Origin: Nemania diffusa
Lineage: Eukaryota > Ascomycota > Sordariomycetes > Xylariales > Xylariaceae
Direction of reading: 5' to 3'
DNA: 64,000 nucleotides
NCBI GenBank assembly: GCA_038501195.1
Contig: JBBPUQ010000004.1
Location: 1,612,001-1,676,000, forward strand
The translations under genes and the position numbers were made by a program. Under the pieces are notes generated by a model. That model was not told the origin of the DNA. It worked only from the letters and a program-made list of their open reading frames with translations, and searched no databases. Positions 11,247 to 22,565 of the stretch are shown here, one piece after another (positions within the stretch are counted from its first letter, which is position 1; every line of letters starts with the position of its first letter).

Positions 11247-14200
11247 TCTTGGCGGAGAAAATCAACCCGATTCTATCTATATAGATGCGCTTGGCGGCTG
11301 GACGGGGAAATTTGGTGTAGCGATAAGAATTGTCTGACATTTTCGTCGCCCCGAAAAATGAATAGCGTACACTAGGGACCTGCCGTATATCCTTGGCGTG
11401 GAATGCGCGTCTGCATACCTAGATTATCTACTACCTATGTAAGTGGCACACTAGTACTGCCTAATAGGGCACCGGTCAAGGCAATACCCTTGTTCGAACG
11501 TCGAGGCAAGGATATATAGATATTCCGTATGTATGTAGGTAAAACTTTGTCGGCGGCAGGCTCGCCAGGCCGTGTGTTCAATGCAGTCTGTAAGTAAACC
11601 ATCATGCCTATCTAGGTGGCTACATACTGTAGAAGGGTAGTGTCGTGTAGTTCATTGTTGGAACATCGACGACGTCTCCTAGGGCCTAGGAACTGGGGCC
11701 TGTGGGATTCGCCGAGCCTTTAAATAGCTGAGCAGTGTCTGTAAGCACAGAGTACACAGGATATTACTTACTAGTGGAATACCTACTAGTAGCTCAACCA
11801 ATTGGCAATATTGGTCGGTGATGGCTACCTACCTCCTACTTACTTACTTGTACATTAATTACACTGCCAATGTTGCGGCTCTTCCCGCAGAACTACAGTT
11901 GTCCAAGGCACTGGATGCCTGGCCTAATATAGTCGGCTACACTACTGTAAACACGTTGCTTACTTCCTTGGCACTCACTTGGCACCACAAGGTTCGGACT
12001 GCGAGAGGACGGTGACCGGATCTCCTAGGGCAAGGGGCGCCACCGCATTAACGAGATGAACGGCTGACGATGGCGTTTCGAGAGCTCACGGAGGCTGGTA
12101 TGAGGTGAGGAAGTCGGCCAAGAGGGTAGAATGACGTGAGGTTGAAGACGAGTGGCTTGATGGCGTGGCCGTGTCATCCTACACCAATGAGCCAAGCTGT
12201 CAGTGAAATATGAATGAACCTTTTTTCACCTATCGTTATTGGCGAGGCTTAATAATCCACTGGTGAGGAGGATAAGTGGGATGATACTGAAGATACGATA
12301 TACTTAACTGAAGGTAGACCGAGATAGACTACCGTAGATAGAAAGCTGACTTAGTTGTTATTACAGTTTGATCACAAGCAGACACAGAATAGGGTTTAGT
12401 TAGAGCTGAGATTTTAGGGCGTCGGTTTTCTGCGGGGCATTCTTCTGTTACCTAACGGTCCTGTGTACTGTAAGCAGGGCACTGACCTTACCTTATTCCA
12501 GTACCAAACTTATTGTGAGCCGGCAATCGGAATCAGCTTAGGTATTCTGTACCCCGCCATGCTTGCCATCGTGTAGCAGTAGCCCAAGCAATCAAAGCAT
12601 TCCCAAAAATAAGGCAACACTATGCGTATCGAAAATCTTGGGTGACCAATCGAGGGGCAGGATTCTATATACATTCGTATAAATCTACATCTGCATAGTC
12701 TTGGCTTTTCCATATAACGGCCATAAGTAGGCAATTCATATGCTTACATTATAATAAGCTTTTATACGCTATATAAGTATGATTGTTAGCTTGCTAAATT
12801 TGATTCAACCCACATCTTACATATACAAGCAGTATCTATAATATCATCTGCTTACTTCATGTCACACAAGATGGCCATCTTTTCCGGTTACCGGGAGTGA
12901 TTGATTTGAGGCTAACCTATTAGTGCTTACAGTCCCTTGGCCGAATAGTACGCTACTAAGTGAACCGATTTGGAAATACGGCGGCGCCCTATACGCGTAT
13001 AACCTACCTTGCAGCGGGGTAACGAAGTAAAAAAAACTAGGTTATGCGTCTAGGTATGGATGTGCTAGTTAGCGGTAGCAGCCGGCGCTTTTAGATTGCC
13101 GCCGTGTCTAGTGTTACCAGGTATTTCTAGCGGGTTGAATGTCGGTGTGACCGGAGATACACCCACGACGATAACAGAAACAATAAAAACAACCACGATA
13201 TGATGACAATTTATGATATATGCCTAGACCTGGAGCTTTTCGGTTATGGCACGTGTAGCGGTGTATAATAGACCTTCTAACAATAGATACTGGCGGCGAT
13301 GGATTCTTAATGTCTTCGTACAATATATTTACGTACGTATAGATAGAGTCGAATTCAATGAGTTAGCTCGAAAGCACGAACTAGTTCTTCGCTAAGATCA
13401 ATCGCAAAGCTTGGAAATATGCCTTGTGACATCGGCCAAGTGTCCTTGGCATGTATCCTTGGGACGTGTACCTATTTGATAAATCGCTAGATAGAAGTAG
13501 GCACTTAGAGGTAAAAGAGGCTACATATTCCAAACTAGCGACAATCTGCGGCCTGGTCGGTGCTAGAAATTCGCTAATCCGATTGATCTATATGACAGAA
13601 TTTAATCATCGCTATCTGGAGATTTCTGAAGAACGACCCCAAGGTAGAAGCGGGAGAGCCCACGTGTTGATCTAAGATAGGACTCGAGACTATTCTGTAT
13701 GAGAACATTGACATAAACTCCTCATCGTCTTCTTCCCCATACGATCATACCTAAGCTAGCGACATAGGCAGTTACTGTATCGAGAAAAGAACACCAAGCG
13801 CAACGTACTAGGTAGCCACACCTTTAAGATCGTATGGCGCTTGTCTCACCATGGGATATAGATCTATAATTGCCAAATAGCGTAAACGTTGTTGCTTAAA
13901 ACTTATATGGAGACGGAGAACTATCTCCGAACATAGACGATGATGGTAATAAATCTAGGCGAATATATAGTTGAGCGTCTGATGTAGGTAACCGGGCTGG
14001 CGTATCTTTTAGGCCTACTCAGGACCCCAGGTTGGTCATCGCTTAGGCTGCTTGTAGTCATTAAGCCCTAGATAGATATAATAGAGATGCAATGGCTATA
14101 ATGTTGAAAGCCGTGCATCAAATAGTGAGAGTATTATGTTATTTAGATGCTTGTCTGTGCTGTCGCATACCTACAAGTAGGTATAGCTATTAGGTGCGAT

Positions 14201-15578
14201 TGGGGACGTGACATAAGCAATTGTTGATTTGGTGCAAATCATTACTGTTCTTCTCGTTCATTCAACGTGAGTGGACGTTCCCCAGGAGCGCCAAGCACCA
14301 CAGGGTTGGTAACGGACCTGATTCGCCGAAGGGTTGGTGATCCTGGGGTGGTCGTTCTAGAACCTATTGTTGTTGATAGGCACGTTATGTTGGGGTTGGT
14401 GGTATATTCTGTAATACACTGCACCAATTGATCTGGCTTGTCGGGGTAACAGCACATGATTACTAGTAAGTCTCATTGAATGATGTGACTTTATTTCAGT
14501 GCTACTGCCTAATTGATCATTAACTTTTCAAATACGGCATGATGCCATGACCGGTGTGAATTCATGTGAGGTATCGTCTTTTAATTTCCATGCCCCCCTC
14601 AACTCAATCTCAGCCCTCAGTCTCTAGCGTGTAAGCATACAACACTGTTCTTTCTGGCGGTGACTTTTGTTTTTCTTTTCTCCTCTTCTTCGCCGCTGTA
14701 TCTGCGTGGCGTAGATAGTGATTATACACCTGTACACGCAGAGGTAGCTAAGTTATATTCTGTATTGGGTAACTATTAACTTGCATGTATGCATTAAGTA
14801 CGGAATTCTCCGAGAAAGGGATCGCGTAGCTTAAGGCTCCCTGCTGACCATGTCTCCAACCGTATAATCCTCGCTCTCGGCGTCTATGATTGGGTCGAAA
14901 AACAACCGTGCCTATATTCTTGGTTCTTGGTTCTTGGTTTTACATAGAATACCACCTCACTACACCTACCTACCTACTCTGTATTGTGAATAACCTTAGC
15001 TAAGCCGCAAGGCTCATTCATCGTTCATGCCCGTTTGGATTACACCTACATACATCCATACTCGACAGACCCTAGACCGCCAAGACCAACTCTCTCTGCA
15101 CCTACAGTACACTATTCCAGAGCATCATCTCATCCAATCCATGCATCTCAGTCTTTTCCAAATCAACACCTAGTGTACGGCTGTAACAATCAGGGTCACT
15201 TATTTTTCAAATACCTATTTTCTCCATACCAAGGCGGCACATGGTGTGCACTACCTACTATCTAGACTAATCAATCTCGCTACGTATTTGGCATTCTAAT
15301 AATACCAAATCGTGGGACATCTGAGGCTATCCAAAAAAAACATCTTACAGTCAGCAGAGGCAGGTAGGTATACCGCCTACCTACTGTATGTCTATTCAAC
15401 GACGAAGACACTATAGGAGGGGAAGGGGGGCTTTCATACACATAGATGCCAAATGAATATATATAGGTTTGCTTCAACTCACTATGTCGACTCTATTCTC
15501 GTCACTATCCTCGTGCCTTGCATTCCTCTCCAGCGGCCTTAGTTAGTCTCTTGTCTGTGCATCCCGCCCTCGTTCATC
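11247..15578. other. Gene-poor intergenic region
   Basis: About 4.3 kb between the promoter side of the Atg22-like gene and the HD-domain gene. I see only short frames without family character, moderately AT-rich DNA and scattered GTAG/CTAC runs. A 71-codon frame on the minus strand (14242-14457) is the longest with plausible codons, but it has no recognisable domain and no good splice partners. There is a small heptamer repeat at 14917-14937. Confidence 0.5.
14917..14937. repeat. TTCTTGG heptamer x3
   Basis: Three exact tandem copies of TTCTTGG lie in intergenic DNA upstream of the HD-domain gene. No function is evident. Confidence 0.7.
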
Positions 15579-16510
15579 ATGAAGTTCATCAACATCTTCG
15601 CCTCTGTGGCCTTTGCAGCTACCGCCAGCTGCCACCCCAAGAAGCTCCCGACCACCAACGTGTACGGTGTCGAGGTTGTTGACACTCAGATCGTCCGCGA
15701 TGCCCGGGCCGTCATCCAGAACTTCACTCCTTATCTGCACAAGCACTCGCTGCGAACCTGGCTCCTCGGTGCTGCCGCCATCAATGCCAACAAGACGTTG
15801 AAGGCCTCCATTGACATGGAGTTGCACGCCGTCACCACCATCCTCCACGACTTGGGCTGGGACAGTAAGACCACTTACAATCCACAACGGCAGATCGAGT
15901 AGGAGCTAACCATGAATGCTATAGTGACCCCCAACTCCCCTTGGGTCTCTGCGTAAGTAACCTTGCCGATTATGAATTTCCGCACAACGTACTAAACGCC
16001 GGAACCCAACAGTGAGAACCGATTCGAGGTCGATGGTGCCCTAGGCGCCGTCAAGTTCGTCAAGGGCCACAAGGACGCCAAGAACTGGGATGCGGTCCGC
16101 CTGGAGAAGGTCTACGACGGCATTTCCCTGCACGGGTCGCCCGGCATCCAGGTCGGCAAGAACCTCGACGTCCAATGGATCCTGGCCAGCATCAGCTTCG
16201 ACAACCCCGGGGCTCGCAACCCCGTGATCCCCGAGGCCCAGTACAACAGCATCGTGGCCGGCCTCCCCAACAACGACATCCTCTTCGGCACCAACGAGAC
16301 CTGGGTCTGGCTCGCTCAGACCAAGCCCGCCGCCACCTACAACACCATCGTCGAGCCTTTCGGAACTGCTGTAAGTCCTCACCACCTAGCGCTGGGGCTC
16401 AGTCTCGGCCGCACTTGGAAAGTTTACTGACATCTTGGCTTTTGCAGTTCGTCCCCGGCTACAACGCCGTCGGCCACCGCATCTTCGATCTCATCAACCC
16501 CTCCGCTTAA
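15579..16510 (+). CDS. HD-domain protein (cyanamide hydratase-like) with N-terminal signal peptide
   Basis: Four exons (15579-15864, 15925-15952, 16013-16370, 16448-16510) encode 244 residues. All introns are GT-AG with matching phases. The first 17 or so residues (MKFINIFASVAFAATAS) look like a signal peptide. HSLRTWLLG at His56 and ELHAVTTILHDLG with the His90-Asp91 pair match the metal-binding HD core. SENRFEVDGALGAVKF and a later YDGISLHGSPG follow the order seen in fungal cyanamide hydratase (DDI2)-like HD proteins. Known members hydrate cyanamide to urea, but most fungal relatives have unknown substrates, so the activity is not assigned. Codons are GC-rich compared with the flanking DNA. 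Asn-linked glycosylation sequons (NFT, NKT, NET) agree with secretion. The 28-nt second exon is unusually small. Confidence 0.77.
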
Positions 16511-19063
16511 AATCTATACTACTCAAAGCATGAAAAGCGCGTGTGTTTAGTCAAGGTTTCATTAGAGGAGCGGCTTGCGAAGGTGTGTGGTGTTACGGAC
16601 TTTGGGATTGGGTTTTCGAGAGACGTGCGCTCCAAATGAAACGTCTCCCGTACTTCTCTTCACGTATTATAGTTAATAACCTTCAAACTGCAAATACTTG
16701 AGAATAATAAACGTATATGTTGAAATTCCCCGTCGTTGGAAACGCGTTTTAAATTCGGATTTATGACCGCTAGATAGCGATTCATTTTAAGTGAGCGACC
16801 TAGACAAATCCGAGTGGATAGTGCCTCTCCCCGCACTTCGCTTCTTCGTTCTTCAAATACTAGATTAGAGTTTCGTTCTCTAAGCTTACTAAGATAATTC
16901 GAAAATAGTAAGTATAATTATTGCGAGAACAAACACTATTTAACTCCCAGAGCCTGTCCAGGGTTCTTAAGAATATCTAGAGATAATTTCTAATAGTCTC
17001 TTGCTTAATTGCAACACGAAATTGCTCTTGGGTACACTATACCCAGTGTAGCTCCAACACTAGGGGATTTACAAGGCCTGAGGAAAGCTAAATAAATACA
17101 CTACAGAATACGCCTACGATCCGTGCCGTGCAGTGGAGATTTTCCGCGCCGATAAAAAGCTTATACTACTGACGGGGCAAATTACCAAGAAGCTAAGTAA
17201 AAGGAGGTAGTTAAAGGCTATAGCTCACGCCCGCTAGAAACTGGCGGGAAGACTTCCTCGTTAGTTTTATGTAAATCCTTATTACTAATCTGTTGAATCA
17301 TTACAAAATCCTTAGAGTCTCTCTTCAGTTATTGTCAGCGCCTTAATAATACAACCTAGAGACCAAACGCTCCCTTAACCTATCAATAGAAATGAATGTT
17401 ATGGATTACGATGGAAATCTTCAAATTGGCACTTTGGCTAATGTAACATGCAGTATTTTATATTGTGAAGCGAGATTCCGATGAGGAATGACGGTCGCAG
17501 AGATACGAGTGCGATAGATACCTTTATAAAATACTCGTGAACAAATTACCCCGTTCCAATCGTGCCTCTTACTAATTAGACTTTCTAATTCTTCATCCAA
17601 TTCCATCCCTAGCTCCCATATCCTAAGGAAGATTGAGGCACCACACCCCCCACAAGGACAAGAGAGGGAAGGCAAGTGAGCTGGCGAATGGTGAGAGCCG
17701 GGAAACCGGTCAATTATGATACGTAGTATATATAATAACCAATACTAACTTGTCCCGTATGTTGGTATATCTTGGAATGGGAGTCCTAGGTTTTCTCTAC
17801 CCAAGGTAGCGAAACTCTAAAGGCCTATCAAGTTATATACCGATATCCCGGCTGCAGCCGTTGCAGTGTCTCAGTAGCTTGGCATCGGCTCCGAGACCCG
17901 TTCTCATACCTCTAGATAATGCATCCCGTTTCATGTCTAGATAGATTAGCTTCTTCACTATCCGATGAACGGGGTTTAGAAGAAGTTCTGTGTGTCCTAT
18001 AAGTTGCCGAACTTTATCAAGTTCATGGCTTGACACTGAGCGAACCAAGTTTATAATTTAACCAGATGGTGTCACGCCGGCTCCGGACTGGGGCCTTCAG
18101 TTCGTCTATCGAGATATGCGGACGGTTTTCCTACATAGGTAACATTCTAGAAGTCTGTTAGCGTCTCCAAGAATCACTAAATCCGACTAGTATTAGGGTC
18201 AGAGCTTCTTCCTATTTCCTGTGCGCCTTAGGGTCGCGGTCAAGAATTCCATCCCTCCCTGTCATAGAATATCTTCAAGGGTATTGGATTACGTACCTTA
18301 AATACCTGTCCTCCGATATTTTCGATATGCCCAACAACCTTAGAATCTCGTAGAGGGATTGAAGGTTGCTCTTAACCCACCAATACGATTGCCACGCGAA
18401 CAAATCGGCTATTTGTGCCATTGGGCGTTATTCATGTTGTTCAATAGTAGCAATGCCAGAGAGGGCTTTTCCGGCTGGCTGGTTGCTCATCAGCTCCCCC
18501 CGGCCTATTTACGTTTGGTACGATAAGTAGGTACCATATTAATATAACAGGCGCATGTTTACCCGGTATCGGCTTTACCAAAGGATCCATGTGCTGCGTT
18601 GGTAGACAGGTCGATCTCTCTCGTGCCGCCAAAGGAAGCACGCAAGCAACGTCGCTTGTACAATAGTCACCGATCCATCTCCGTACTATTACCGGGCCCG
18701 GCTAAGGATAACCGACCGGTGTCAAATGACGGGTCCTATGGGGGATTGCTGTCACTTTGGCCGTGGGGCGCGTGCAGGGCGTACTGGCGAGTTGAAGATG
18801 ACTCCGTGTCGCCCCGATGCGGACTCAGGGGGCACCAGAGACCGCAGACACCGGTCCGGTCTCAACACACAAATTAATTTTTTTTGGAGTTCTGGTTCAA
18901 TACCCGCTCGTGGTTTCTTCCTTTTTGCCTTGTATTCCCAATAACATTACTAATGCTATAAAGATGGTGGCGCCTCGCTTCCCCTGGAGATTCGATCTTC
19001 GTTTATCCCTATCATTTTTAGCGATACGTTGCTAGCGAGAACTTAATAATTTTACACGGAACT
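16511..19063. other. AT-rich, gene-free region, possibly repeat-derived
   Basis: No gene supported. From about 16640 to 18400 the DNA is rich in TA dinucleotides with many stops in all frames, which can result from repeat-induced point mutation of an old element. I could not identify terminal repeats or any transposase or reverse transcriptase motif, so an element is not claimed. The last part, to 19063, is the promoter side of the MFS gene. Confidence 0.4.
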
Positions 19064-21408
19064 ATGCTAGACTCTGAACCGCGTGAGGGTCGGCTCCAGC
19101 CACTCCAGGAGATCTCGACTCGAATCTCACAGCACTCTTCCAATGGAGCCCCAGTACGAAGAGAAAAGACTCTCAGCCAATTCTCGGCTATAATCCGTAT
19201 AATAAGCAACCAAGATGCGGAATCTCGTTACAGAACAGAGGAGGCAGACAATGGGATACAGCCGGGCGGTGAATCACATCGCATCTCCATCCATGATACC
19301 ACTGGCGAGAAGATCGTATCGTGGGAGCCTGATGACAAAGAGAATCCCTATAACTGGTCAAATGTATGTACTATATAGTAGCCAATCCTACCTATGCTTG
19401 TTGCCCGAAGCTCATAACCCCATCTCTTAGAGACGCAAGTCAATGATTACCATTATCACCATGTTAACTGTCATCAACACCACGATGGGCAGCAGCTTAC
19501 CGAGCATGGCCATCCCTTACATGACTCGGGAATGGGGAGTCACGTCGGACATCCAGAAGGTTTTGCCCATCTCAACCTATCTAATCGGCTACGTTGTTGG
19601 ACCGCTGCTATGTAAGCCTGAGATATCTACACCAGACCTTGGACTGAGATTCTCTGCGCTGTCGATCGAGTAGCTTACCGTCACCACAGGGGGGCCACTT
19701 AGCGAGCACATCGGTCGACGAGACCTGACCGTTGTGGCGCTTTTGCTGTTCACCCTATGGACACTGGGTTGCGCGCTCGCTCCCAATTGGCCGGCTTTTC
19801 TCATCTTCCGGCTGCTCTGCGGAGTCTTTGGTAGTGCCCCTATCGCCGTCGTCAGCGGGCAGCTCGCCGACATTTAGTAAGTCATATCTTATCAAAGCTC
19901 CTACTCTTGTATGCCGTATGCCCCCGTACGCTCTTAAATACTTGCGAAACATCCTAAGAATCATTCCAATATCTACTAAAAGGGCTGTTACTAACGTGGG
20001 GTTCTTATAGTGAGGATACCATAGCGAGAGGGCGTGCCTTGTCATACTTCATGGTGGTAGGTAGTATACTACAATGTTGATGTCGAGTACTGCTTGCTAA
20101 TAAGACTTTGTGAAGGCTACCCTATGCGGGCCCCTTTTGGCGCCTATAATCTCTGGGTTCTGTTCTGCCACCATCGGATGGCGCTGGACTTTTGTATGTC
20201 AAACTATTTCCACTTCCGCTCTTTCTAGGGGCTGAGTAGTCCCTATTGGAACTCTATCCTAAATGCGTGCATACCTTCGAACTCTTCCCCCCCTCCCTGG
20301 AGATTGCAATTACTGACCTGGATGCTATAGTGGGTTGCTCTGATATATGCCAGCGCGACTATAATTCCAGTCTTGTTTCTACTGCCTGAGACCTATGCAC
20401 CTGTCCTTTTGAGCCGACGAGCTCAGAAGCTTCGCAAAGCAGACCCTACGCTTCGAGTCTATGCCGCCTTCGAGTTGGAAGACAAGGAATTCAAGCAGGT
20501 CGTCACCAAAGTGTTAACACGACCCATCCGTATGTTCCTAACAGAATTAATTGTGACGGCTACATGTCTCTACCTCGCTCTCGTCTACGCCGTAAGTAAA
20601 GTTTAATTTCTCTAGAACTCGTTGCGATGTTGTCACTTCGTGTTTTTCCTCGATTTAGCATAGACCGCGTTTGCAAGGTGTGCTAATTCCGGGGGGTTTC
20701 CCCTTCTAGATATTTTACATCTCCTTTGGGGCGTTTCCCATCATCTTCCAAAAACTTTACGGCCTATCCCCCGGCGTCGCCGGTCTGCTGTTCCTGCCCA
20801 TCTCTGGAGGCTCTATCATAGCCCTAGGGATCTTCTTCGCGTGGGACGGATATCTACTCAAGGCCCAGGAGAAAAATCGCCCATGGGCGAAGAAGGAGGA
20901 GTACCGCCGGGTCCCCCTGGCGGTGATCGGCGGGCCTATATTCGCTGTCTCGTTATTCTGGCTGGGGTTCTCGGCGAGGATGGATGTCCCCTATCTGGTT
21001 CCTTCGCTAGCCGGCATAGGTTTCGGGATAGGCTTCCAGCTAATCTTCATTGGGATGCTCAACTACCTTACCGATGCGTACGAGATATTTGCTGCGAGCG
21101 CCAACGCCGCCGCTAGCTCTGCTCGGTCTTTGCTCGCCGTCATTCTGCCGCTTGCTACTACGCCTATGTTTCAGAAGCTCGGTATTAGTGGCGCCTTGAG
21201 TCTTCTCGGAGGTCTCAGTCTTCTTCTCAGCACCATCCCATTCCTTTTCTTGTGGAAAGGCGAGAAGATTAGAGCAGGTTCTGCATTCTGTATGGCGCTG
21301 AAGGAGAGTAAACTCGAGATGCAACGGAGAGCTGAGCAAGAAATGGAGAAACGGGATGGTGACATCACTGGTGGTGGTATTTTTCAAGAAGAAAAGGAAG
21401 TTGCCTAA
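19064..21408 (+). CDS. Major facilitator superfamily transporter, DHA1 (multidrug/polyamine-type) family
   Basis: Seven exons (19064-19363, 19431-19611, 19690-19876, 20011-20056, 20116-20193, 20331-20591, 20710-21408) encode 583 residues in consistent phase. About 95 hydrophilic N-terminal residues end in the DHA1 signature region KENPYNWSN, followed by 12 predicted membrane segments. The loop 2-3 signature is GPLSEHIGRRDLTV, and GWRWTFWVALIYA with FLLPETYAPVLL marks the end of the N-terminal half. The family exports drugs, polyamines or toxic metabolites by proton antiport at the plasma membrane; the substrate cannot be read from sequence. The C-terminus is charged. No biosynthetic genes are adjacent, so a role in a secondary-metabolite cluster is not supported. 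Confidence 0.86.
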
Positions 21409-21857
21409 AACGTATTTAGAGCATTCTATTTTTGAACATTTTACGGCCGAGGAAAGTGAGTTTATTGTTCGTGCTATTGCACGAAAAGGGAAGGCCGACT
21501 AATGCCAGAACGATATGAATAATCATCTGGCCTAAAAGGAACTCAAAGGAACTTGGGGGCACGAGTTCCTAATGATAAGTTCGAGTAAGGCTACGCCAGA
21601 GTGTTATAATGTTACAATACCATCTGATCCTTAATTATAATAATTAGTAGAGTTAGGTATACGGATGAAACTACATAGACTATTAGCTAGAGCCTCATTT
21701 TATAATTTAGGGGCAATCAATAATGCCCAATTCTACTAGTAATAGTGGTATTAAAGAAATAATTCTCAACCCAGTTGTCATAGTTATAAATTCAGGCTGA
21801 GTTTAGTGTCTATGCTTTACTACGTTGATACAACATTTCTGTCAGTCTTGGCCTCTA
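21409..21857. other. TA-rich spacer between convergent genes
   Basis: This spacer of about 450 bp separates the MFS gene (+) from the 235-codon gene (-). It is strongly TA-rich from about 21590, with no open frame. It may contain a decayed repeat, and both 3' ends lie here. Confidence 0.5.
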
Positions 21858-22565
21858 TTACACCTCATCAAGGACACTAGGATTCCTGAGCCCCTTTCGA
21901 AACTCGTCCCCAAAATTCCGATACTTCATTGAGAGCTCGTAGAAATGCTTCATTTCTCCTGTGCCAAGTTTCTGCTCAATCTTCCCTGCGAATTTCTCGA
22001 CGAGCCGGCCCTTGTCCAGGAATGGCAGACCGATCACAATCTGAAGCAGGTCCTCGAAATGACATGTATTCATCTGTGCATCAGAGAAGGCGATATCGAG
22101 ACGCCCTAGGGCAACTTCTGATACCTTATTGATATACGCGATAGGCAAGTCCTCCAGGCGAGCCCGCTTCTCGGATTCAGCGATGCATTTCTCTGCATAG
22201 TTAGAGTGGCGGGCCGCGTTCTTTCTAGTGGCATCGATCTGGTTTTTTCGTGCTCGGGGAGAGAGATTTTCCTGCCCTGTGAGCTTAGAAATGAAGCAAG
22301 TGCTACAGAGTAGCGAGTCGGTTATGCTGATCTGTCTCACGCGGCCGAACTCTGAACAGTGACGGTAAAGGAGGCAAAGAGGGTCTTTAGCAGTCCGCTT
22401 GCGATGCCCCCGGTCAATTAACTGACAAGCGCGGCTCTCTACCCGTGGCTCGGTATGGCCACATCTGTAAGTGACGTTGCAAATAATTTGGCACATATTC
22501 GTAGGTTGAGGGGAGTCTGTGATATGGAAGCGTGGGGGAAGGGTAGCGTGATAAGAGCGATTCAC
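21858..22565 (-). CDS. Hypothetical protein with Cys-containing N-terminal motif
   Basis: Single-exon frame of 235 residues that I do not recognise at family-name level. The N-terminal part contains MCQIICNVTYRCGH and further cysteines at CQL, LCLLYRHC and LLCSTC, a spacing that could bind zinc. Fungal genomes hold many small proteins beginning MC-x-YxCGH of unknown role (recollection, not tested). The C-terminal two thirds are charged and probably helical, with no signal peptide or membrane segment. The internal Met24, directly before CQIICN, starts at 22496 and may be the true start, because the preceding 23 residues look non-conserved. The neighbouring DNA is AT-rich and possibly repeat-derived, so a recently arisen gene or part of an old element is possible. 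Confidence 0.55.
   Translation of the reverse strand: MNRSYHATLPPRFHITDSPQPTNMCQIICNVTYRCGHTEPRVESRACQLIDRGHRKRTAKDPLCLLYRHCSEFGRVRQISITDSLLCSTCFISKLTGQENLSPRARKNQIDATRKNAARHSNYAEKCIAESEKRARLEDLPIAYINKVSEVALGRLDIAFSDAQMNTCHFEDLLQIVIGLPFLDKGRLVEKFAGKIEQKLGTGEMKHFYELSMKYRNFGDEFRKGLRNPSVLDEV

Noticed and set aside
9777..11375. Long plus-strand frames of 127 and 259 codons
   Set aside because: They are antisense shadows of the GC-rich Atg22-like gene, with low-complexity Arg/Gly/Asp/Glu-rich translation.
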